Source: Citrobacter europaeus (GTDB lineage Bacteria; Pseudomonadota; Gammaproteobacteria; Enterobacterales; Enterobacteriaceae). From it: 64,000 bases of DNA. Below are positions 51,474-62,374 of this stretch, in pieces. Position numbers and translations under genes: made by a program. Location of the stretch: positions 1,488,001-1,552,000 of the forward strand of contig CP083650.1 in NCBI GenBank assembly GCA_020099315.1, given 5' to 3'. Numbering within the stretch: the first letter of the stretch is position 1; the number at the start of each line of letters is the position of its first letter. The notes beneath the pieces are model-generated. The model was not told where the DNA came from. It saw only the letters and a list, made by a program, of their open reading frames with translations, and searched no databases.

Positions 51474-51487
51474 TTGACGTGCGTCAA
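51474..51487. promoter_or_regulatory. FNR-like box between ybiY and fsaA
   Basis: TTGACGTGCGTCAA, a TTGAC-N4-GTCAA inverted repeat that differs from the FNR consensus TTGAT-N4-ATCAA by one symmetric base in each arm. Anaerobic activation would make sense for the oxygen-sensitive YbiW. Confidence 0.5.
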
Positions 51488-51549
51488 CTAACTGTGAGGT
51501 TTCGCCGTGCTACCTTTTATCCATGCAATTATTCGTTTGAGGAAAGGTT

Positions 51550-52212
51550 ATGGAACTCTATTTAGATACGTCTGACGTTGCCGCGGTAAAAGCGCTGGCG
51601 CGTGTTTTTCCGTTGGCAGGGGTGACCACTAACCCAAGCATTGTGGCGGCAGGTAAGCAGACGCTGGAGGTGTTACTGCCGCAACTGCAGGAGGCGATGG
51701 GAGGGCAAGGACGACTGTTTGCTCAGGTAATGGCGACCACCGCCGAAGGTATGGTCAGCGATGCGCGTAAACTGCGGGCAATCATCGCGGATATCGTAGT
51801 TAAAGTGCCGGTGACGGCAGAAGGTCTGACGGCCATTAAATTGCTGAAAGAAGAGGGCATCCCGACGCTGGGTACCGCCGTATACGGCGCCGCTCAAGGG
51901 CTATTCGCTGCGCTGGCGGGGGCGGAATACGTGGCGCCCTACGTTAACCGCGTGGATGCGCAGGGGGGAGACGGCATTCAGACGGTGAACGATCTGCAGG
52001 CCTTATTGAAAATGCATGCCCCACACGCCAAAGTCCTGGCAGCCAGTTTCAAAACACCGCGTCAGGCGCTGGATTGCCTGCTGGCGGGTTGCGAGTCCAT
52101 CACGCTGCCGCTGGATGTCGCTCAGCAGATGATTAGCTCTCCGGCCGTTGATGCCGCCGTAGCGAAGTTCGAGCACGACTGGCAGAGTGCATTCGGTCGT
52201 ACATCGATCTGA
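51550..52212 (+). CDS. fsaA: Fructose-6-phosphate aldolase A
   Basis: Class I aldolase of the transaldolase family (formerly MipB) that cleaves fructose-6-phosphate to dihydroxyacetone and glyceraldehyde-3-phosphate. The 220 residues include the Schiff-base Lys85 ([10 protein letters not shown]) and the residues that distinguish it from transaldolases, Gln59 (FAQVM) and Tyr131 (APYVNR). GAGGAAAGG lies before ATG. It diverges from ybiYW, with the operator and FNR-like box in between. Confidence 0.96.
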   Translation: MELYLDTSDVAAVKALARVFPLAGVTTNPSIVAAGKQTLEVLLPQLQEAMGGQGRLFAQVMATTAEGMVSDARKLRAIIADIVVKVPVTAEGLTAIKLLKEEGIPTLGTAVYGAAQGLFAALAGAEYVAPYVNRVDAQGGDGIQTVNDLQALLKMHAPHAKVLAASFKTPRQALDCLLAGCESITLPLDVAQQMISSPAVDAAVAKFEHDWQSAFGRTSI

Positions 52213-52214
52213 TG

Positions 52215-52293
52215 CTGTTGCCGGGTGGCGCTAACGCTTACCTGGCCTACGTTCGAGCCGTTGTAGGTCGGGTAAGCGTTAGCGCCACCCGAC
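52215..52293. repeat. REP/BIME between fsaA and moeB
   Basis: A nearly unbroken long inverted repeat: GGGTGGCGCTAACGCTTACC at the left and its exact reverse complement GGTAAGCGTTAGCGCCACCC at the right, with CTGGCCTAC and GTAGGTCGG inside. It lies between converging genes. Confidence 0.88.
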
Positions 52294-52297
52294 TTTA

Positions 52298-53047
52298 TTA
52301 CCGACTACAAACCTCACACCCCGGGTTACGCATCAGCTTCATTTCGCGAAACTGGCAGGTCATGGCGTCGTATATGACGATTTTTCCCGACGCCGGTTTA
52401 CCGTAGTTTGCCAGCAGCTTAATGGCCTCCATCGCTTGTAATGAGCCGATCACGCCGATCAGCGGGGCCATCACTCCGGCCTCGACGCAGGTCAGGGCAT
52501 TTTCACCGAACAGACGGCTCAGGCAGCGGTAGCAGGGCTCCCCTTCCTGATACGTAAATACGGTAATTTGTCCTTCCATGCGAATTGCCGCACCAGAAAC
52601 CAGCGGAACCCTGGCGGCAAAGCATCCGGCATTCAGTTGATTGCGGATGCTGACGTTATCCGTACAGTCCAGCACCAAATCGTGCCCGGCAATAAGCGCG
52701 TGAATCTCGCTATCTTCCAGCAGCGCATTCACCGGCGTAATGGCGATGTATGGATTAATCCGCGTCAGTGCGTCGCGGGCGGAGAGCACCTTTGGCTGTC
52801 CAACGGTCGCATCGCTGTGCAGTGTCTGGCGCTGGAGGTTCGACACGGAGACCGTGTCAAAGTCGAGCAGGGTTAAATGCCCGACGCCAGCGCCCGCAAG
52901 GTACTGGGTTGCTGCACATCCCAGCCCCCCCAGACCAACGACCAGTACCCGCGCCTCCTTGAGCGCTTCCTGGCCTTCAAAATCGAAGCCGCGCAGAATG
53001 ATTTGCCGGTTATAGCGCATCATCTCCTGGTCGCTGAGTTCCGCCAT
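52298..53047 (-). CDS. moeB: Molybdopterin-synthase adenylyltransferase
   Basis: E1-like enzyme that adenylylates the C-terminal glycine of MoaD. The 249 residues have the ATP-binding loop VVGLGGLGCAA near residue 36, the Asp of DCTDN at 130, and two CxxC zinc pairs (Cys172/Cys175 in CYRC and Cys244/Cys247 in CEVC). It has no rhodanese domain, so sulfur comes from a separate enzyme. Its ATG shares one base with the moeA stop (TAATG), indicating coupled translation. Confidence 0.97.
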   Translation of the reverse strand: MAELSDQEMMRYNRQIILRGFDFEGQEALKEARVLVVGLGGLGCAATQYLAGAGVGHLTLLDFDTVSVSNLQRQTLHSDATVGQPKVLSARDALTRINPYIAITPVNALLEDSEIHALIAGHDLVLDCTDNVSIRNQLNAGCFAARVPLVSGAAIRMEGQITVFTYQEGEPCYRCLSRLFGENALTCVEAGVMAPLIGVIGSLQAMEAIKLLANYGKPASGKIVIYDAMTCQFREMKLMRNPGCEVCSR

Positions 53048-54282
53048 TACAGGCCTCCAAACAGTGCGTTAAACGGCTCGACCTCAACCCATTCTCCGGC
53101 TTCGACGTTACCGCGATCGCGCTCCAGCACGATAAAACAGTTGCCGAGGCTAAAGGAGCTAAAAATATGCGAGCCCTGATGTCCGGTGGTGGTGACTTCC
53201 AGTTCGCCTTCTGCGGTGCGCTGCAACACACCGCGCTGAAAATCCAGACGGCCAGGCGTTTTCTTCAGGCGTGATGCGGTACGTACGCGCTGGCGCGCAG
53301 GCAGCCCGCAGGCGGTGTTGCCGCTGAGTTTTGCCAGCAGCGGTTGTACCAGTTGATAAAAGGTGAGGGCTGCAGACACCGGGTTACCCGGCAGGCCGCA
53401 AAACCAACTGTTGCTCAGTTTGCCAAAGGCGAACGGTTTGCCCGGTTTGATGGCCAACTTCCAGAAGGCAATTTCTCCCAGCTCTTCCAGAATGGTTTTG
53501 GTGTAATCCGCTTCGCCTACGGAAACGCCGCCGGAACTGATGACGACATCGGCCTGGCTGTCGGCTTCGATAAACGCGGCGCGTAGCGCGTTGGGATCGT
53601 CGCGAATGATCCCCAGGTTGATCACTTCGCAGCCCAACTGCTGCAGCATCAGGTGAACGGTCAGACGGTTGGTGTCATAAATCTGTCCGTCGCCCAGCGG
53701 TTGACCCGGCAACTGCAGCTCATCGCCTGTAGAGAACAGCGCCACGCGGACTTTACGCACAACGGGGACTTCGGCAATACCGAGCGAAGCCAGCACGGGA
53801 AGCTCGGCGGTGGTCAGGCGCGTCCCGGAGGGAAACACCACCGCGCCATTGGCAATATCTTCGCCGCGCAAACGAATATTTTGTCCGCTGCGGACCTCGG
53901 CGGTAAAACGCACACCGTCGTCGGTTTGTTCCGTTTGCTCCTGCATCACCACCGCGTCACAACCGACAGGCACCGGGGCGCCAGTCATAATGCGGATGCA
54001 GGTTCCCGCAGGCCACTCGCCATGGAAAGGCTGACCGGCAAAAGCTTTGCCTGCCACAGCCAGAGGCTGGTCAGACTGTAAATCGGCTAATCGCACCGCA
54101 TAGCCATCCATTGCCGAGTTATCGAATCCCGGCACATCAATCGGGGAGACGACATCGGTGGCCAGAATGCGGCCAAAGCATTGAACCAGCGGCAGCGTTT
54201 CAACAGCGGTAAGCGGGGTAATACGCGACAGCATCTGAGAGAGAGCCGTTTCAAGCGGCATCAGTCCGGCGGTAAATTCCAT
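53047..54282 (-). CDS. moeA: Molybdopterin molybdenumtransferase
   Basis: Inserts molybdenum into adenylylated molybdopterin, the last common step of cofactor synthesis. It has 411 residues in the four-domain MoeA layout, with [13 protein letters not shown] near residue 53, [19 protein letters not shown] near 97, the MPT-binding domain motif STGDEL near 185, [14 protein letters not shown] near 250 and [11 protein letters not shown] near 307. The ATG at 54282 matches E. coli; an opening seven codons earlier was rejected. It is the first gene of moeAB. Confidence 0.97.
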   Translation of the reverse strand: MEFTAGLMPLETALSQMLSRITPLTAVETLPLVQCFGRILATDVVSPIDVPGFDNSAMDGYAVRLADLQSDQPLAVAGKAFAGQPFHGEWPAGTCIRIMTGAPVPVGCDAVVMQEQTEQTDDGVRFTAEVRSGQNIRLRGEDIANGAVVFPSGTRLTTAELPVLASLGIAEVPVVRKVRVALFSTGDELQLPGQPLGDGQIYDTNRLTVHLMLQQLGCEVINLGIIRDDPNALRAAFIEADSQADVVISSGGVSVGEADYTKTILEELGEIAFWKLAIKPGKPFAFGKLSNSWFCGLPGNPVSAALTFYQLVQPLLAKLSGNTACGLPARQRVRTASRLKKTPGRLDFQRGVLQRTAEGELEVTTTGHQGSHIFSSFSLGNCFIVLERDRGNVEAGEWVEVEPFNALFGGL

Positions 54283-54482
54283 GAGAAGACTCCTGCGGGG
54301 CAAAATCGAATCCGCTCATTATGTCAGAAAATGGACGCGGACAGTATGCCACCTCAGTCTTAGGTGCTGGCCTTTACCTTTACATGACGTCTGCATCTTT
54401 CTATATTCAAAAATCGAATCAATAAGTCACAGAAATTCTGATATTTATAACCCCGGTATCTGCCACCTGATGGACGAAAAAA

Positions 54483-55448
54483 ATGGGTAAAGCAGTCATT
54501 GCAATTCACGGCGGCGCAGGGGCTATCACCCGTTCGCAGCTGAGCCAGGAGCAAGAGTTGCGTTATATACAGGCGCTGTCGGATATTGTTGAAACCGGCC
54601 AGCGGATGCTTGAGGACGGTCGTAACGCACTGGATGTAGTGACCGAAGCCGTGCGCTTGCTGGAAGAGTGTCCGTTGTTTAATGCCGGAATTGGCGCGGT
54701 ATATACCCGTGATGAAACCCATGAACTGGACGCCTGCGTGATGGACGGCAATACGCTGAATGCGGGAGCCGTCGCCGGGGTCAGTCATCTGAGAAATCCG
54801 ATTCTCGCGGCGCGCCTGGTGATGGAACACAGCCCGCACGTCATGATGATCGGTGAAGGGGCTGAAAAATTTGCCATTGCGCACGGTATGGAGCACGTAT
54901 CGGCGGATATTTTCTCGACGCCAGAACGCTATGCTCAACTGCTGGCGGCGCAAGCGGCAGGTGAAACGCTACTGGATCATAGCGCGAGCCCACTGGATGA
55001 AAACACCAAAATGGGTACCGTGGGGGCGGTCGCGCTGGATATGTATGGCAATCTGGCGGCGGCAACATCGACCGGCGGAATGACCAACAAATTACCCGGT
55101 CGGGTGGGGGACAGTCCACTGGTCGGCGCAGGCTGTTATGCCAATAATGCAAGTGTGGCTGTCTCCTGCACCGGAACCGGGGAAGTCTTTATTCGTGCGC
55201 TGGCGGCCTATGATATTGCGGCGTTGATGGACTACGGCGGCCTGAGTTTATCGGAGGCGTGTGAACGCGTAGTAATGGAAAAATTACCGGCGCTCGGCGG
55301 CAGCGGCGGTTTAATTGCCATCGACCACGAGGGCAACGTCGCCCTGCCATTTAACAGCGAAGGCATGTATCGCGCCTGGGGATACGCAGGCGATACGCCA
55401 ACCACCGGTATTTATCGGGAAAAAGGAGATACCGTTGCCACACAGTGA
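54483..55448 (+). CDS. iaaA: Isoaspartyl peptidase / L-asparaginase, Ntn-hydrolase
   Basis: Plant-type asparaginase that hydrolyses isoaspartyl dipeptides and asparagine. The 321-residue precursor cleaves itself before Thr179 ([10 protein letters not shown]), which becomes the N-terminal nucleophile. The ligand region [17 protein letters not shown] and TGTGE stretch are present, as is the N-terminal AIHGGAG. It starts the iaaA-gsiABCD operon, which in E. coli imports glutathione; the last 14 bases overlap the gsiA start. Confidence 0.96.
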   Translation: MGKAVIAIHGGAGAITRSQLSQEQELRYIQALSDIVETGQRMLEDGRNALDVVTEAVRLLEECPLFNAGIGAVYTRDETHELDACVMDGNTLNAGAVAGVSHLRNPILAARLVMEHSPHVMMIGEGAEKFAIAHGMEHVSADIFSTPERYAQLLAAQAAGETLLDHSASPLDENTKMGTVGAVALDMYGNLAAATSTGGMTNKLPGRVGDSPLVGAGCYANNASVAVSCTGTGEVFIRALAAYDIAALMDYGGLSLSEACERVVMEKLPALGGSGGLIAIDHEGNVALPFNSEGMYRAWGYAGDTPTTGIYREKGDTVATQ

Positions 55449-57306
55449 TGAGCTTGACGCCAGCGACGTGCTGGCAGTCAACAATCTGAATATTGCCTTT
55501 GAACAGGAGCAGCAGCGCGTCAGTGCGGTGCGCAATCTGTCATTTCGCCTGAAGCGTGGCGAAACGCTGGCGATCGTGGGCGAATCCGGTTCAGGAAAAT
55601 CGGTAACAGCCTTGTCGCTGATGCGTCTGATTGAACAGGCAGGCGGCGAGGTGAGTTGCGATGAAATGCTGCTACGACGCCGTAACCGACAGGTTATTGA
55701 GCTGGGTGAGCAGAGCGCGTCGCAGATGCGTCACGTACGCGGCGCGGATATCGCCATGATCTTCCAGGAGCCGATGACATCGCTCAATCCGGTATTCACC
55801 GTGGGTGAGCAGATTGCCGAGTCAATCCGTTTGCATCAGGGGGCCAGTCACGAAGAGGCGATGGTGGAAGCTAAACGGATGCTCGATCAGGTCCGTATCC
55901 CTGAGGCGAAGGCGATTTTATCGCGTTATCCGCACCAGCTTTCCGGCGGCATGCGTCAGCGGGTGATGATCGCCATGGCGCTGTCTTGTCGCCCTGCGGT
56001 TTTAATTGCCGATGAGCCGACCACCGCGCTGGATGTCACTATCCAGGCGCAGATCCTGCAACTGATAAAAGTGTTGCAGCAGGATATGTCGATGGGCGTG
56101 ATTTTTATTACCCACGATATGGGCGTCGTGGCGGATATTGCCGATCGCGTGCTGGTGATGTATCAGGGTGAGGCAGTAGAAACCGGCAGCGTTGAGCAGA
56201 TTTTTCATGCTCCCCAGCACCCCTATACCAAAGCGCTGTTGGCCGCTGTGCCGCAGCTTGGCGCGATGTGTGGACAAGAGTATCCGCGCCGTTTCCCACT
56301 TATATCATTACACGATCCCAGTCATGTAGAACCGCAGACCGAGCAGGACACCGTGGTTGAAGGCGAGCCTATTCTGCAGGTACGTAATCTGGTAACGCGT
56401 TTTCCTTTGCGCAGCGGCATTCTTAATCGGGTGACTCGCGAGGTGCATGCGGTTGAAAACGTCAGCTTTGACCTGTGGCCCGGAGAAACGCTCTCGCTGG
56501 TGGGGGAGTCGGGTTGCGGGAAATCCACCACCGGGCGGGCGCTACTGCGTCTGGTAGAGTCTCAGCGTGGAGAAATCATCTTCAATGGCCAGCGTATCGA
56601 TACCCTGGCCGCCAGTAAGCTACAGCCGCTGCGTCGGGATATTCAGTTTATCTTCCAGGACCCCTATGCTTCGCTCGATCCGCGTCAGACCGTAGGATAT
56701 TCCATTTTAGAGCCGTTGCGCGTGCATGGATTACTGCAAGGGGATGCGGCGGCAAAACGAGTTGCCTGGCTGCTGAAGCGCGTAGGATTGCTCCCTGAGC
56801 ATGCCTGGCGCTATCCGCACGAGTTTTCCGGTGGTCAGCGTCAGCGTATCTGCATTGCCCGGGCGCTGGCGCTCAATCCCAAGGTGATCATTGCCGATGA
56901 ATCCGTTTCGGCGCTGGATGTCTCGATTCGCGGGCAAATTATCAACCTGTTGCTCGACCTGCAGCGTGAACTGGGGATCGCATACCTGTTTATTTCCCAC
57001 GATATGGCGGTGGTGGAGCGGATCAGTCACCGTGTGGCGGTAATGTACCTTGGGCAGATTGTCGAGATCGGCTCCCGGCGCGCGGTGTTTGAAAATCCGC
57101 AGCACCCATACACCCGCAAACTGATGGCGGCGGTCCCGGTTGCCGATCCATCGCATCACCGGCCCCAGCGCGTGCTGTTGTCGGATGATATCCCCAGTAA
57201 TATCCGCAAACGCGGCGAAGAGATTCCCCCCGTTTCACTACAGTTAGTTGGCCCGGGGCATTATGTCGCGCGTGGGCAACCAGAAAATGCGCTTTCGCGT
57301 TTATAA
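55435..57306 (+). CDS. gsiA: Glutathione ABC importer ATP-binding protein, two ATPase domains
   Basis: Energises the GsiABCD glutathione importer. The 623 residues form two Opp-type ATPases: Walker A GESGSGKS near residue 50 and GESGCGKST near 357, signatures LSGGMRQR and FSGGQRQR, Walker [14 protein letters not shown] and [13 protein letters not shown]. The second Walker B has Ser in place of the usual Pro (DES). The start is the TTG at 55435, with AAGGAGAT at ideal spacing and a length equal to E. coli; an ATG-like opening at 55315 inside iaaA was rejected. Confidence 0.94.
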   Translation: MPHSDELDASDVLAVNNLNIAFEQEQQRVSAVRNLSFRLKRGETLAIVGESGSGKSVTALSLMRLIEQAGGEVSCDEMLLRRRNRQVIELGEQSASQMRHVRGADIAMIFQEPMTSLNPVFTVGEQIAESIRLHQGASHEEAMVEAKRMLDQVRIPEAKAILSRYPHQLSGGMRQRVMIAMALSCRPAVLIADEPTTALDVTIQAQILQLIKVLQQDMSMGVIFITHDMGVVADIADRVLVMYQGEAVETGSVEQIFHAPQHPYTKALLAAVPQLGAMCGQEYPRRFPLISLHDPSHVEPQTEQDTVVEGEPILQVRNLVTRFPLRSGILNRVTREVHAVENVSFDLWPGETLSLVGESGCGKSTTGRALLRLVESQRGEIIFNGQRIDTLAASKLQPLRRDIQFIFQDPYASLDPRQTVGYSILEPLRVHGLLQGDAAAKRVAWLLKRVGLLPEHAWRYPHEFSGGQRQRICIARALALNPKVIIADESVSALDVSIRGQIINLLLDLQRELGIAYLFISHDMAVVERISHRVAVMYLGQIVEIGSRRAVFENPQHPYTRKLMAAVPVADPSHHRPQRVLLSDDIPSNIRKRGEEIPPVSLQLVGPGHYVARGQPENALSRL

Positions 57307-57334
57307 CAGGCAGGCAGGGTTTAAGGAGAATAAC

Positions 57335-58873
57335 ATGACAAAAATTGTTGCTCGAAAATGGCTGGTTGCTGTGGGTGTGGCCTCTGCGCTGGCCGCAACA
57401 CCTGGCTGGGCCGCCAAGGATGTGGTGGTGGCGGTAGGATCTAATTTCACCACGCTCGACCCCTACGACGCGAACGACACGCTGTCGCAGGCGGTAGCGA
57501 AGTCGTTTTATCAGGGGCTGTTTGGCCTTGATAAAGAGATGAAGCTGAAAAACGTGCTGGCGGAGAGCTATACGGTTTCTGATGATGGCCTGACTTACAC
57601 CCTTAAGCTGCGTCAGGGCGTGAAGTTTCAGGATGGCACTGACTTCAACGCCGATGCGGTTAAAGCTAACCTCGACCGGGCCAGTAATCCGGAAAACCAT
57701 CTGAAACGTTACAATCTGTATAAGAATATCGATAAAACCGAAGTCGTCGATCCGTCGACGGTGAAGATTACGCTGAAACAGCCGTTCTCTGCCTTTATCA
57801 ATATTCTGGCGCATCCGGCAACGGCGATGATTTCTCCCGCCGCGCTGGAGAAATACGGTAAGGAGATAGGTTTCCACCCAGTGGGGACCGGGCCGTACCA
57901 GCTTGATACCTGGAATCAGACGGATTTTGTGAAGGTTAAGAAGTTCGTGGGCTACTGGCAGCAAGGGCTGCCAAAGCTGGATACGATTACATGGCGTCCA
58001 GTGACCGACAACAACACGCGTGCGGCCATGCTGCAGACCGGGGAAGCGCAGTTTGCTTTCCCGATCCCTTACGAGCAGGCGGCGTTACTGGCGAAGAACA
58101 AAAACCTGGAACTGGTGGCTAGTCCGTCTATCATGCAGCGTTATATCAGCATGAACGTCACGCAAAAACCATTCGACAACCCGAAGGTGCGTGAAGCGCT
58201 GAATTATGCCATCAACCGCCAGGCGCTGGTGAAAGTGGCTTTTGCCGGTTACGCGACGCCGGCAACCGGCGTTCTCCCCCCGTCGATAGCCTATGCGCAA
58301 AGCTATACGCCATGGCCATACGACCCGGCGAAAGCGCGCGAACTGCTGAAAGAAGCAGGTTATCCGAACGGTTTTACCACCACGTTATGGTCTTCGCATA
58401 ACCACAGTACGGCGCAGAAAGTGCTGCAATTTACCCAGCAGCAGCTGGCGCAGGTGGGTATTAAGGCTCAGGTAACAGCGATGGATGCCGGACAACGCGC
58501 CGCGGAAGTTGAAGGAAAAGCGCAAAAAGAGAGCGGAGTACGGATGTTCTACACCGGCTGGTCTGCCTCTACGGGTGAAGCTGACTGGGCGTTGTCACCG
58601 CTGTTTGCATCACAAAACTGGCCGCCGACTCTGTTTAATACGGCGTTCTACAGCAACAAGCAGGTGGACAGTGATTTAGCGGCAGCGTTGCAAACCAACG
58701 ATCCTGCGCAGAAAGCGAAGCTGTACAAGGATGCGCAGGATACTATCTGGAAAGAGTCGCCGTGGATCCCGCTGGTAGTGGAAAAACTGATTTCGGCGCA
58801 CAGCACCAGGTTGACCGGGTTCTGGATTATGCCGGATACCGGATTTAGCTTTGATGATGCGGATTTAAAATAA
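57335..58873 (+). CDS. gsiB: Glutathione-binding periplasmic protein
   Basis: SBP_bac_5 family solute-binding protein of the glutathione importer. It has 512 residues: signal peptide of about 26 residues ending TPGWA, then the mature start [22 protein letters not shown] and the family motif [20 protein letters not shown] with the VGTGPY turn. The ATG at 57335 has TTAAGGAGAA upstream and gives the E. coli length. A frame opening at 57248 within gsiA was rejected. Confidence 0.96.
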   Translation: MTKIVARKWLVAVGVASALAATPGWAAKDVVVAVGSNFTTLDPYDANDTLSQAVAKSFYQGLFGLDKEMKLKNVLAESYTVSDDGLTYTLKLRQGVKFQDGTDFNADAVKANLDRASNPENHLKRYNLYKNIDKTEVVDPSTVKITLKQPFSAFINILAHPATAMISPAALEKYGKEIGFHPVGTGPYQLDTWNQTDFVKVKKFVGYWQQGLPKLDTITWRPVTDNNTRAAMLQTGEAQFAFPIPYEQAALLAKNKNLELVASPSIMQRYISMNVTQKPFDNPKVREALNYAINRQALVKVAFAGYATPATGVLPPSIAYAQSYTPWPYDPAKARELLKEAGYPNGFTTTLWSSHNHSTAQKVLQFTQQQLAQVGIKAQVTAMDAGQRAAEVEGKAQKESGVRMFYTGWSASTGEADWALSPLFASQNWPPTLFNTAFYSNKQVDSDLAAALQTNDPAQKAKLYKDAQDTIWKESPWIPLVVEKLISAHSTRLTGFWIMPDTGFSFDDADLK

Positions 58874-58919
58874 GCTATTCATTCGGCCCCGCAGCCCAGG
58901 GGCCGACGAAGGGAGTGTG

Positions 58920-59840
58920 ATGCTTAACTATGTTTTCAAGCGCCTGCTGGGGTTGATTCCAACTCTGTTGATTGTTGCGGTGCTGGTGTTTTTATTTGTT
59001 CACCTGCTACCCGGCGATCCGGCCCGGCTGATTGCCGGACCGGAAGCTGACGCCGAGGTGATTGAACTGGTGCGCAAGCAACTGGGTCTGGACCAGCCGC
59101 TGCATGTTCAGTTCTGGCATTACATGACCAATGTATTGCAAGGCGATTTTGGGACCTCGATGGTTTCTCGTCGCCCGGTTTCAGAAGAGATAGCCAGTCG
59201 TTTTATGCCATCGCTATGGCTGACTATTGCCAGTATGGCGTGGGCGGTGTTATTTGGCATGACGGCAGGGATTATTGCCGCGGTATGGCGCAATCGCTGG
59301 CCGGACAGATTGAGTATGACGCTGGCGGTCACCGGGATCTCGTTCCCGGCATTTGCGCTTGGCATGCTGCTCATGCAGATATTCTCCGTTGAGCTCGGTT
59401 GGTTACCCACCGTTGGTGCTGACACCTGGCTGCACTATATCCTCCCGTCTATTACGCTGGGCGCGGCGGTGGCTGCGGTGCTGGCCCGGTTTACCCGCGC
59501 GTCGTTTGTCGATGTGCTCAGTGAAGATTATATGCGGACCGCGCGGGCTAAAGGAGTGAGTGAAACCTGGGTGGTGTTAAAACATGGTCTGCGTAATGCG
59601 ATGATCCCGGTGGTCACCATGATGGGGCTACAGTTTGGCTTTTTGCTCGGCGGATCTATTGTGGTTGAGAAGGTATTCAACTGGCCAGGGCTTGGGCGGC
59701 TGTTGGTGGACTCAGTTGAAATGCGCGACTACCCGGTGATTCAGGCCGAGGTGCTGTTGTTTTCTCTGGAGTTTATTCTTATTAACTTAGTGGTGGATGT
59801 GCTCTACGCCGCCATTAATCCGGCTATCAGGTACAAGTAA
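58920..59840 (+). CDS. gsiC: Glutathione ABC importer permease GsiC
   Basis: Membrane subunit of the importer, DppB type, 306 residues with six membrane helices and the N-terminal conserved segment [15 protein letters not shown]. The EAA loop that meets GsiA is in the stretch [29 protein letters not shown]. The ATG at 58920 directly follows a GTG codon; AGGGAGTG gives the ribosome site. It lies 46 bases after gsiB. Confidence 0.95.
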   Translation: MLNYVFKRLLGLIPTLLIVAVLVFLFVHLLPGDPARLIAGPEADAEVIELVRKQLGLDQPLHVQFWHYMTNVLQGDFGTSMVSRRPVSEEIASRFMPSLWLTIASMAWAVLFGMTAGIIAAVWRNRWPDRLSMTLAVTGISFPAFALGMLLMQIFSVELGWLPTVGADTWLHYILPSITLGAAVAAVLARFTRASFVDVLSEDYMRTARAKGVSETWVVLKHGLRNAMIPVVTMMGLQFGFLLGGSIVVEKVFNWPGLGRLLVDSVEMRDYPVIQAEVLLFSLEFILINLVVDVLYAAINPAIRYK

Positions 59841-59842
59841 GG

Positions 59843-60754
59843 ATGCGATTTTTTAACTGGCGCCGACAGGCGATTTTAAATGCGATGCCCCTTGTTAAGC
59901 CTGAGCAAATCCGCACGCCGTGGCATGAATTCTGGCGTCGTTTCCGCCGTCAGCGCATGGCGATGTTTGCGGGGCTGTTTGTCCTGTTGCTGATAGCGGT
60001 GGCGATTTTTGCGCGCTGGCTGACGCCATTTGATGCCGAGAACTACTTCGATTATGACCGTCTGAATGACGGACCGTCGATGCTGCACTGGTTTGGGGTT
60101 GACTCACTGGGACGGGATATCTTTAGCCGCGTGCTGGTTGGCGCGCAAATCTCGCTGGCGGCAGGGGTCTTTGCCGTGTTTATTGGTGCGGCGATTGGCA
60201 CGGTGTTGGGTCTGCTGGCAGGATACTATGAAGGCTGGTGGGACAGACTGATTATGCGTATCTGCGACGTGCTGTTCGCCTTTCCGGGGATTTTGCTGGC
60301 GATAGCCGTCGTCGCCGTGTTGGGCAGCGGCATTGCGAACGTGATCATTGCCGTGGCCGTTTTCTCCATTCCTGCCTTCGCACGCCTGGTGCGCGGAAAT
60401 ACGCTGGTGCTGAAGCAGCAGACCTTTATTGAGTCTGCGCGCAGTATTGGCGCCAGCGATGCGACCATCATTTTTAACCATATCCTGCCGGGTACGGTTT
60501 CATCGATAGTGGTCTTTTTTACCATGCGAATTGGCACGTCGATTATCTCTGCCGCGAGCTTGTCATTTCTGGGCTTGGGTGCGCAGCCGCCGACCCCGGA
60601 GTGGGGGGCCATGCTCAATGAAGCACGCGCTGATATGGTGATCGCGCCGCACGTGGCGATTTTCCCCGCAGTGGCGATATTCCTGACGGTGCTGGCGTTT
60701 AACCTGCTGGGAGATGGTCTGCGCGACGCGCTGGACCCGAAAATTAAAGGGTAA
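59843..60754 (+). CDS. gsiD: Glutathione ABC importer permease GsiD
   Basis: Second membrane subunit, DppC type, 303 residues with a cytoplasmic N-terminus and six membrane helices. Typical features are [24 protein letters not shown] near residue 85, the EAA loop [23 protein letters not shown] and [16 protein letters not shown] near the end. It starts two bases after gsiC and is the last gene of the operon. It is followed by a REP element and then rimO, without the yliE and yliF genes found here in E. coli K-12. Confidence 0.95.
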   Translation: MRFFNWRRQAILNAMPLVKPEQIRTPWHEFWRRFRRQRMAMFAGLFVLLLIAVAIFARWLTPFDAENYFDYDRLNDGPSMLHWFGVDSLGRDIFSRVLVGAQISLAAGVFAVFIGAAIGTVLGLLAGYYEGWWDRLIMRICDVLFAFPGILLAIAVVAVLGSGIANVIIAVAVFSIPAFARLVRGNTLVLKQQTFIESARSIGASDATIIFNHILPGTVSSIVVFFTMRIGTSIISAASLSFLGLGAQPPTPEWGAMLNEARADMVIAPHVAIFPAVAIFLTVLAFNLLGDGLRDALDPKIKG

Positions 60755-60760
60755 ATCACA

Positions 60761-60831
60761 GGCCTGATAAGACGCATTGGCATCGTTATCAGGCCTTGCC
60801 GGATGCGGCGAAACGCCTAATCCGGTCTGCA
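60761..60831. repeat. REP/BIME between gsiD and rimO
   Basis: Inverted units GGCCTGATAAGACGCATTGGCATCGTTATCAGGCC and TGCCGGATGCGGCGAAACGCCTAATCCGGTCTGCA. It lies between convergent genes and could act at both 3' ends. Confidence 0.88.
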
Positions 60832-60847
60832 GTTGGCTTACGCTTAT

Positions 60848-62155
60848 TTAAACGCGGGTGCCCCACAGATCGTATTCATCTGCGTTTTCGACTTTCACGC
60901 GGATGATATCGCCAGGTTTCACCTTAGTTTCGCCATTCAGGTATACCGCGCCGTCGATTTCCGGGGCGTCAGCCATACTGCGACCAATCGCGCCTTCTTC
61001 GTCAACTTCATCAACGATAACCAGAATTTCGCGGCCCACTTTCTCCTGCAAGCGTTCAGCAGAGATCTGCTGTTGCAACTGCATAAAGCGGTTCCAGCGT
61101 TCTTCTTTCACCTCTTCCGGGATTTGGTCCGGAAGATCATTGGCGCCAGCGCCTTCTACCGGGCTGTATTTAAAGCAGCCCACGCGATCCAGACGTGCTT
61201 CCTTCAGGAAGTCGAGCAGCATCTGGAAGTCTTCTTCCGTTTCACCCGGGAAACCGACAATGAAGGTGGAGCGCAGCGTCAGTTCAGGGCAGATTTCACG
61301 CCACTGCTTGATGCGCGCCAGCTGTCTGTCCACGGAACCTGGGCGTTTCATCAGTTTAAGAATACGCGGGCTGGCATGCTGCAGCGGGATGTCCAGATAC
61401 GGCAGGATTTTGCCTTCCGCCATCAGTGGGATCACGTCATCAACGTGCGGGTAGGGATAGACGTAATGCAAACGCGTCCAGATCCCCAGTTTTGATAACT
61501 GCTCGCACAGATCAACCATGCTGGTTTTGACCGGCTCGCCGTTATGGAAACCGGTGCGATGCTTCACATCCACGCCGTAGGCGGAGGTATCCTGAGAAAT
61601 GACCAGGATCTCTTTTACGCCTGCATCCACCAGACGTTTGGCTTCGCTGAGGACGTCGCCAATCGGGCGGCTCACCAGATCGCCACGCATCGACGGAATA
61701 ATGCAGAACGTGCAGCGGTGGTTGCAGCCTTCAGAAATTTTCAGATAGGCATAATGGCGCGGAGTCAGCTTGACCCCCTGCTCAGGAACCAGACTCTGAA
61801 ACGGGTTGTGCTTAGGTTTTGGCACATAGTGGTGAACGTGCTCCAGAACCTGTTCGTAGCTGTGCGGCCCGGTGATTTCCAGTACCTTTGGGTGAACTTC
61901 ACGGATCTGATCGACTTTCGCGCCCAGACAGCCGGTGACGATCACCTTGCCGTTTTCGTTCAGCGCTTCGCCGATTGCTTCCAGGGACTCCTGAACCGCG
62001 CTGTCGATAAAACCGCAGGTGTTAACGATAACCATATCCGCGTCGTCGTAGCTTGGCACAACATCATAGCCTTCGGTACGAAGTTCGGTCAGGATGCGCT
62101 CGGAATCGACGAGGTTTTTCGGACAACCTAGTGATATAAAACCAATTTTTGCCAT
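60848..62155 (-). CDS. rimO: Ribosomal protein S12 methylthiotransferase RimO
   Basis: Radical SAM methylthiotransferase that adds a methylthio group to the conserved aspartate of ribosomal protein S12. The 435 residues contain the N-terminal cluster cysteines Cys11, Cys47 and Cys76 (SLGCPKN, NTCGF, GCLGAK), the radical SAM motif Cys144-x3-Cys148-x2-Cys151 (CNHRCTFC) and a C-terminal TRAM domain. The start at 62155 makes it six residues shorter than the E. coli protein; no in-frame start lies upstream, so the difference is real. Confidence 0.95.
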   Translation of the reverse strand: MAKIGFISLGCPKNLVDSERILTELRTEGYDVVPSYDDADMVIVNTCGFIDSAVQESLEAIGEALNENGKVIVTGCLGAKVDQIREVHPKVLEITGPHSYEQVLEHVHHYVPKPKHNPFQSLVPEQGVKLTPRHYAYLKISEGCNHRCTFCIIPSMRGDLVSRPIGDVLSEAKRLVDAGVKEILVISQDTSAYGVDVKHRTGFHNGEPVKTSMVDLCEQLSKLGIWTRLHYVYPYPHVDDVIPLMAEGKILPYLDIPLQHASPRILKLMKRPGSVDRQLARIKQWREICPELTLRSTFIVGFPGETEEDFQMLLDFLKEARLDRVGCFKYSPVEGAGANDLPDQIPEEVKEERWNRFMQLQQQISAERLQEKVGREILVIVDEVDEEGAIGRSMADAPEIDGAVYLNGETKVKPGDIIRVKVENADEYDLWGTRV

Positions 62156-62374
62156 TTTCTTATACTGTACATTGCTCGTAATCGGGCGATTATACAGATG
62201 CCTTCACGGTACATCTATATCTGATCAGCATAAGACCGGGAGAATAAGGACCAATACCCATAAATAGTGGATCGGTTAGCGGAAGGTGTTTAGCGAGTCT
62301 AATTCCGGCTTTAAGTGCCACTTCTTGGCTGTAGAAATTAATTATCGTAAATTTTATCTCGTCGAGCGTTATTA
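62156..62374. other. AT-rich promoter region between rimO and the small HTH-like gene
   Basis: About 220 bases between divergent genes. The minus-strand rimO promoter and the plus-strand promoter of the small ORF must lie here; TAATTATCGTAAATTTTATC near 62339 is the most promoter-like AT-rich piece. A weak inverted pair surrounds 62205. No clear operator is visible. Confidence 0.5.

Noticed and set aside
55315..55434. N-terminal extension of gsiA starting inside iaaA
   Set aside because: The extra 40 residues are out-of-frame iaaA sequence; the TTG at 55435 has a well-placed AAGGAGAT and gives the E. coli length.
57023..57964. 313-codon minus-strand frame opposite gsiA and gsiB
   Set aside because: Antisense of well-conserved transporter genes; composition and lack of motifs show it is a chance opening in GC-rich coding DNA.
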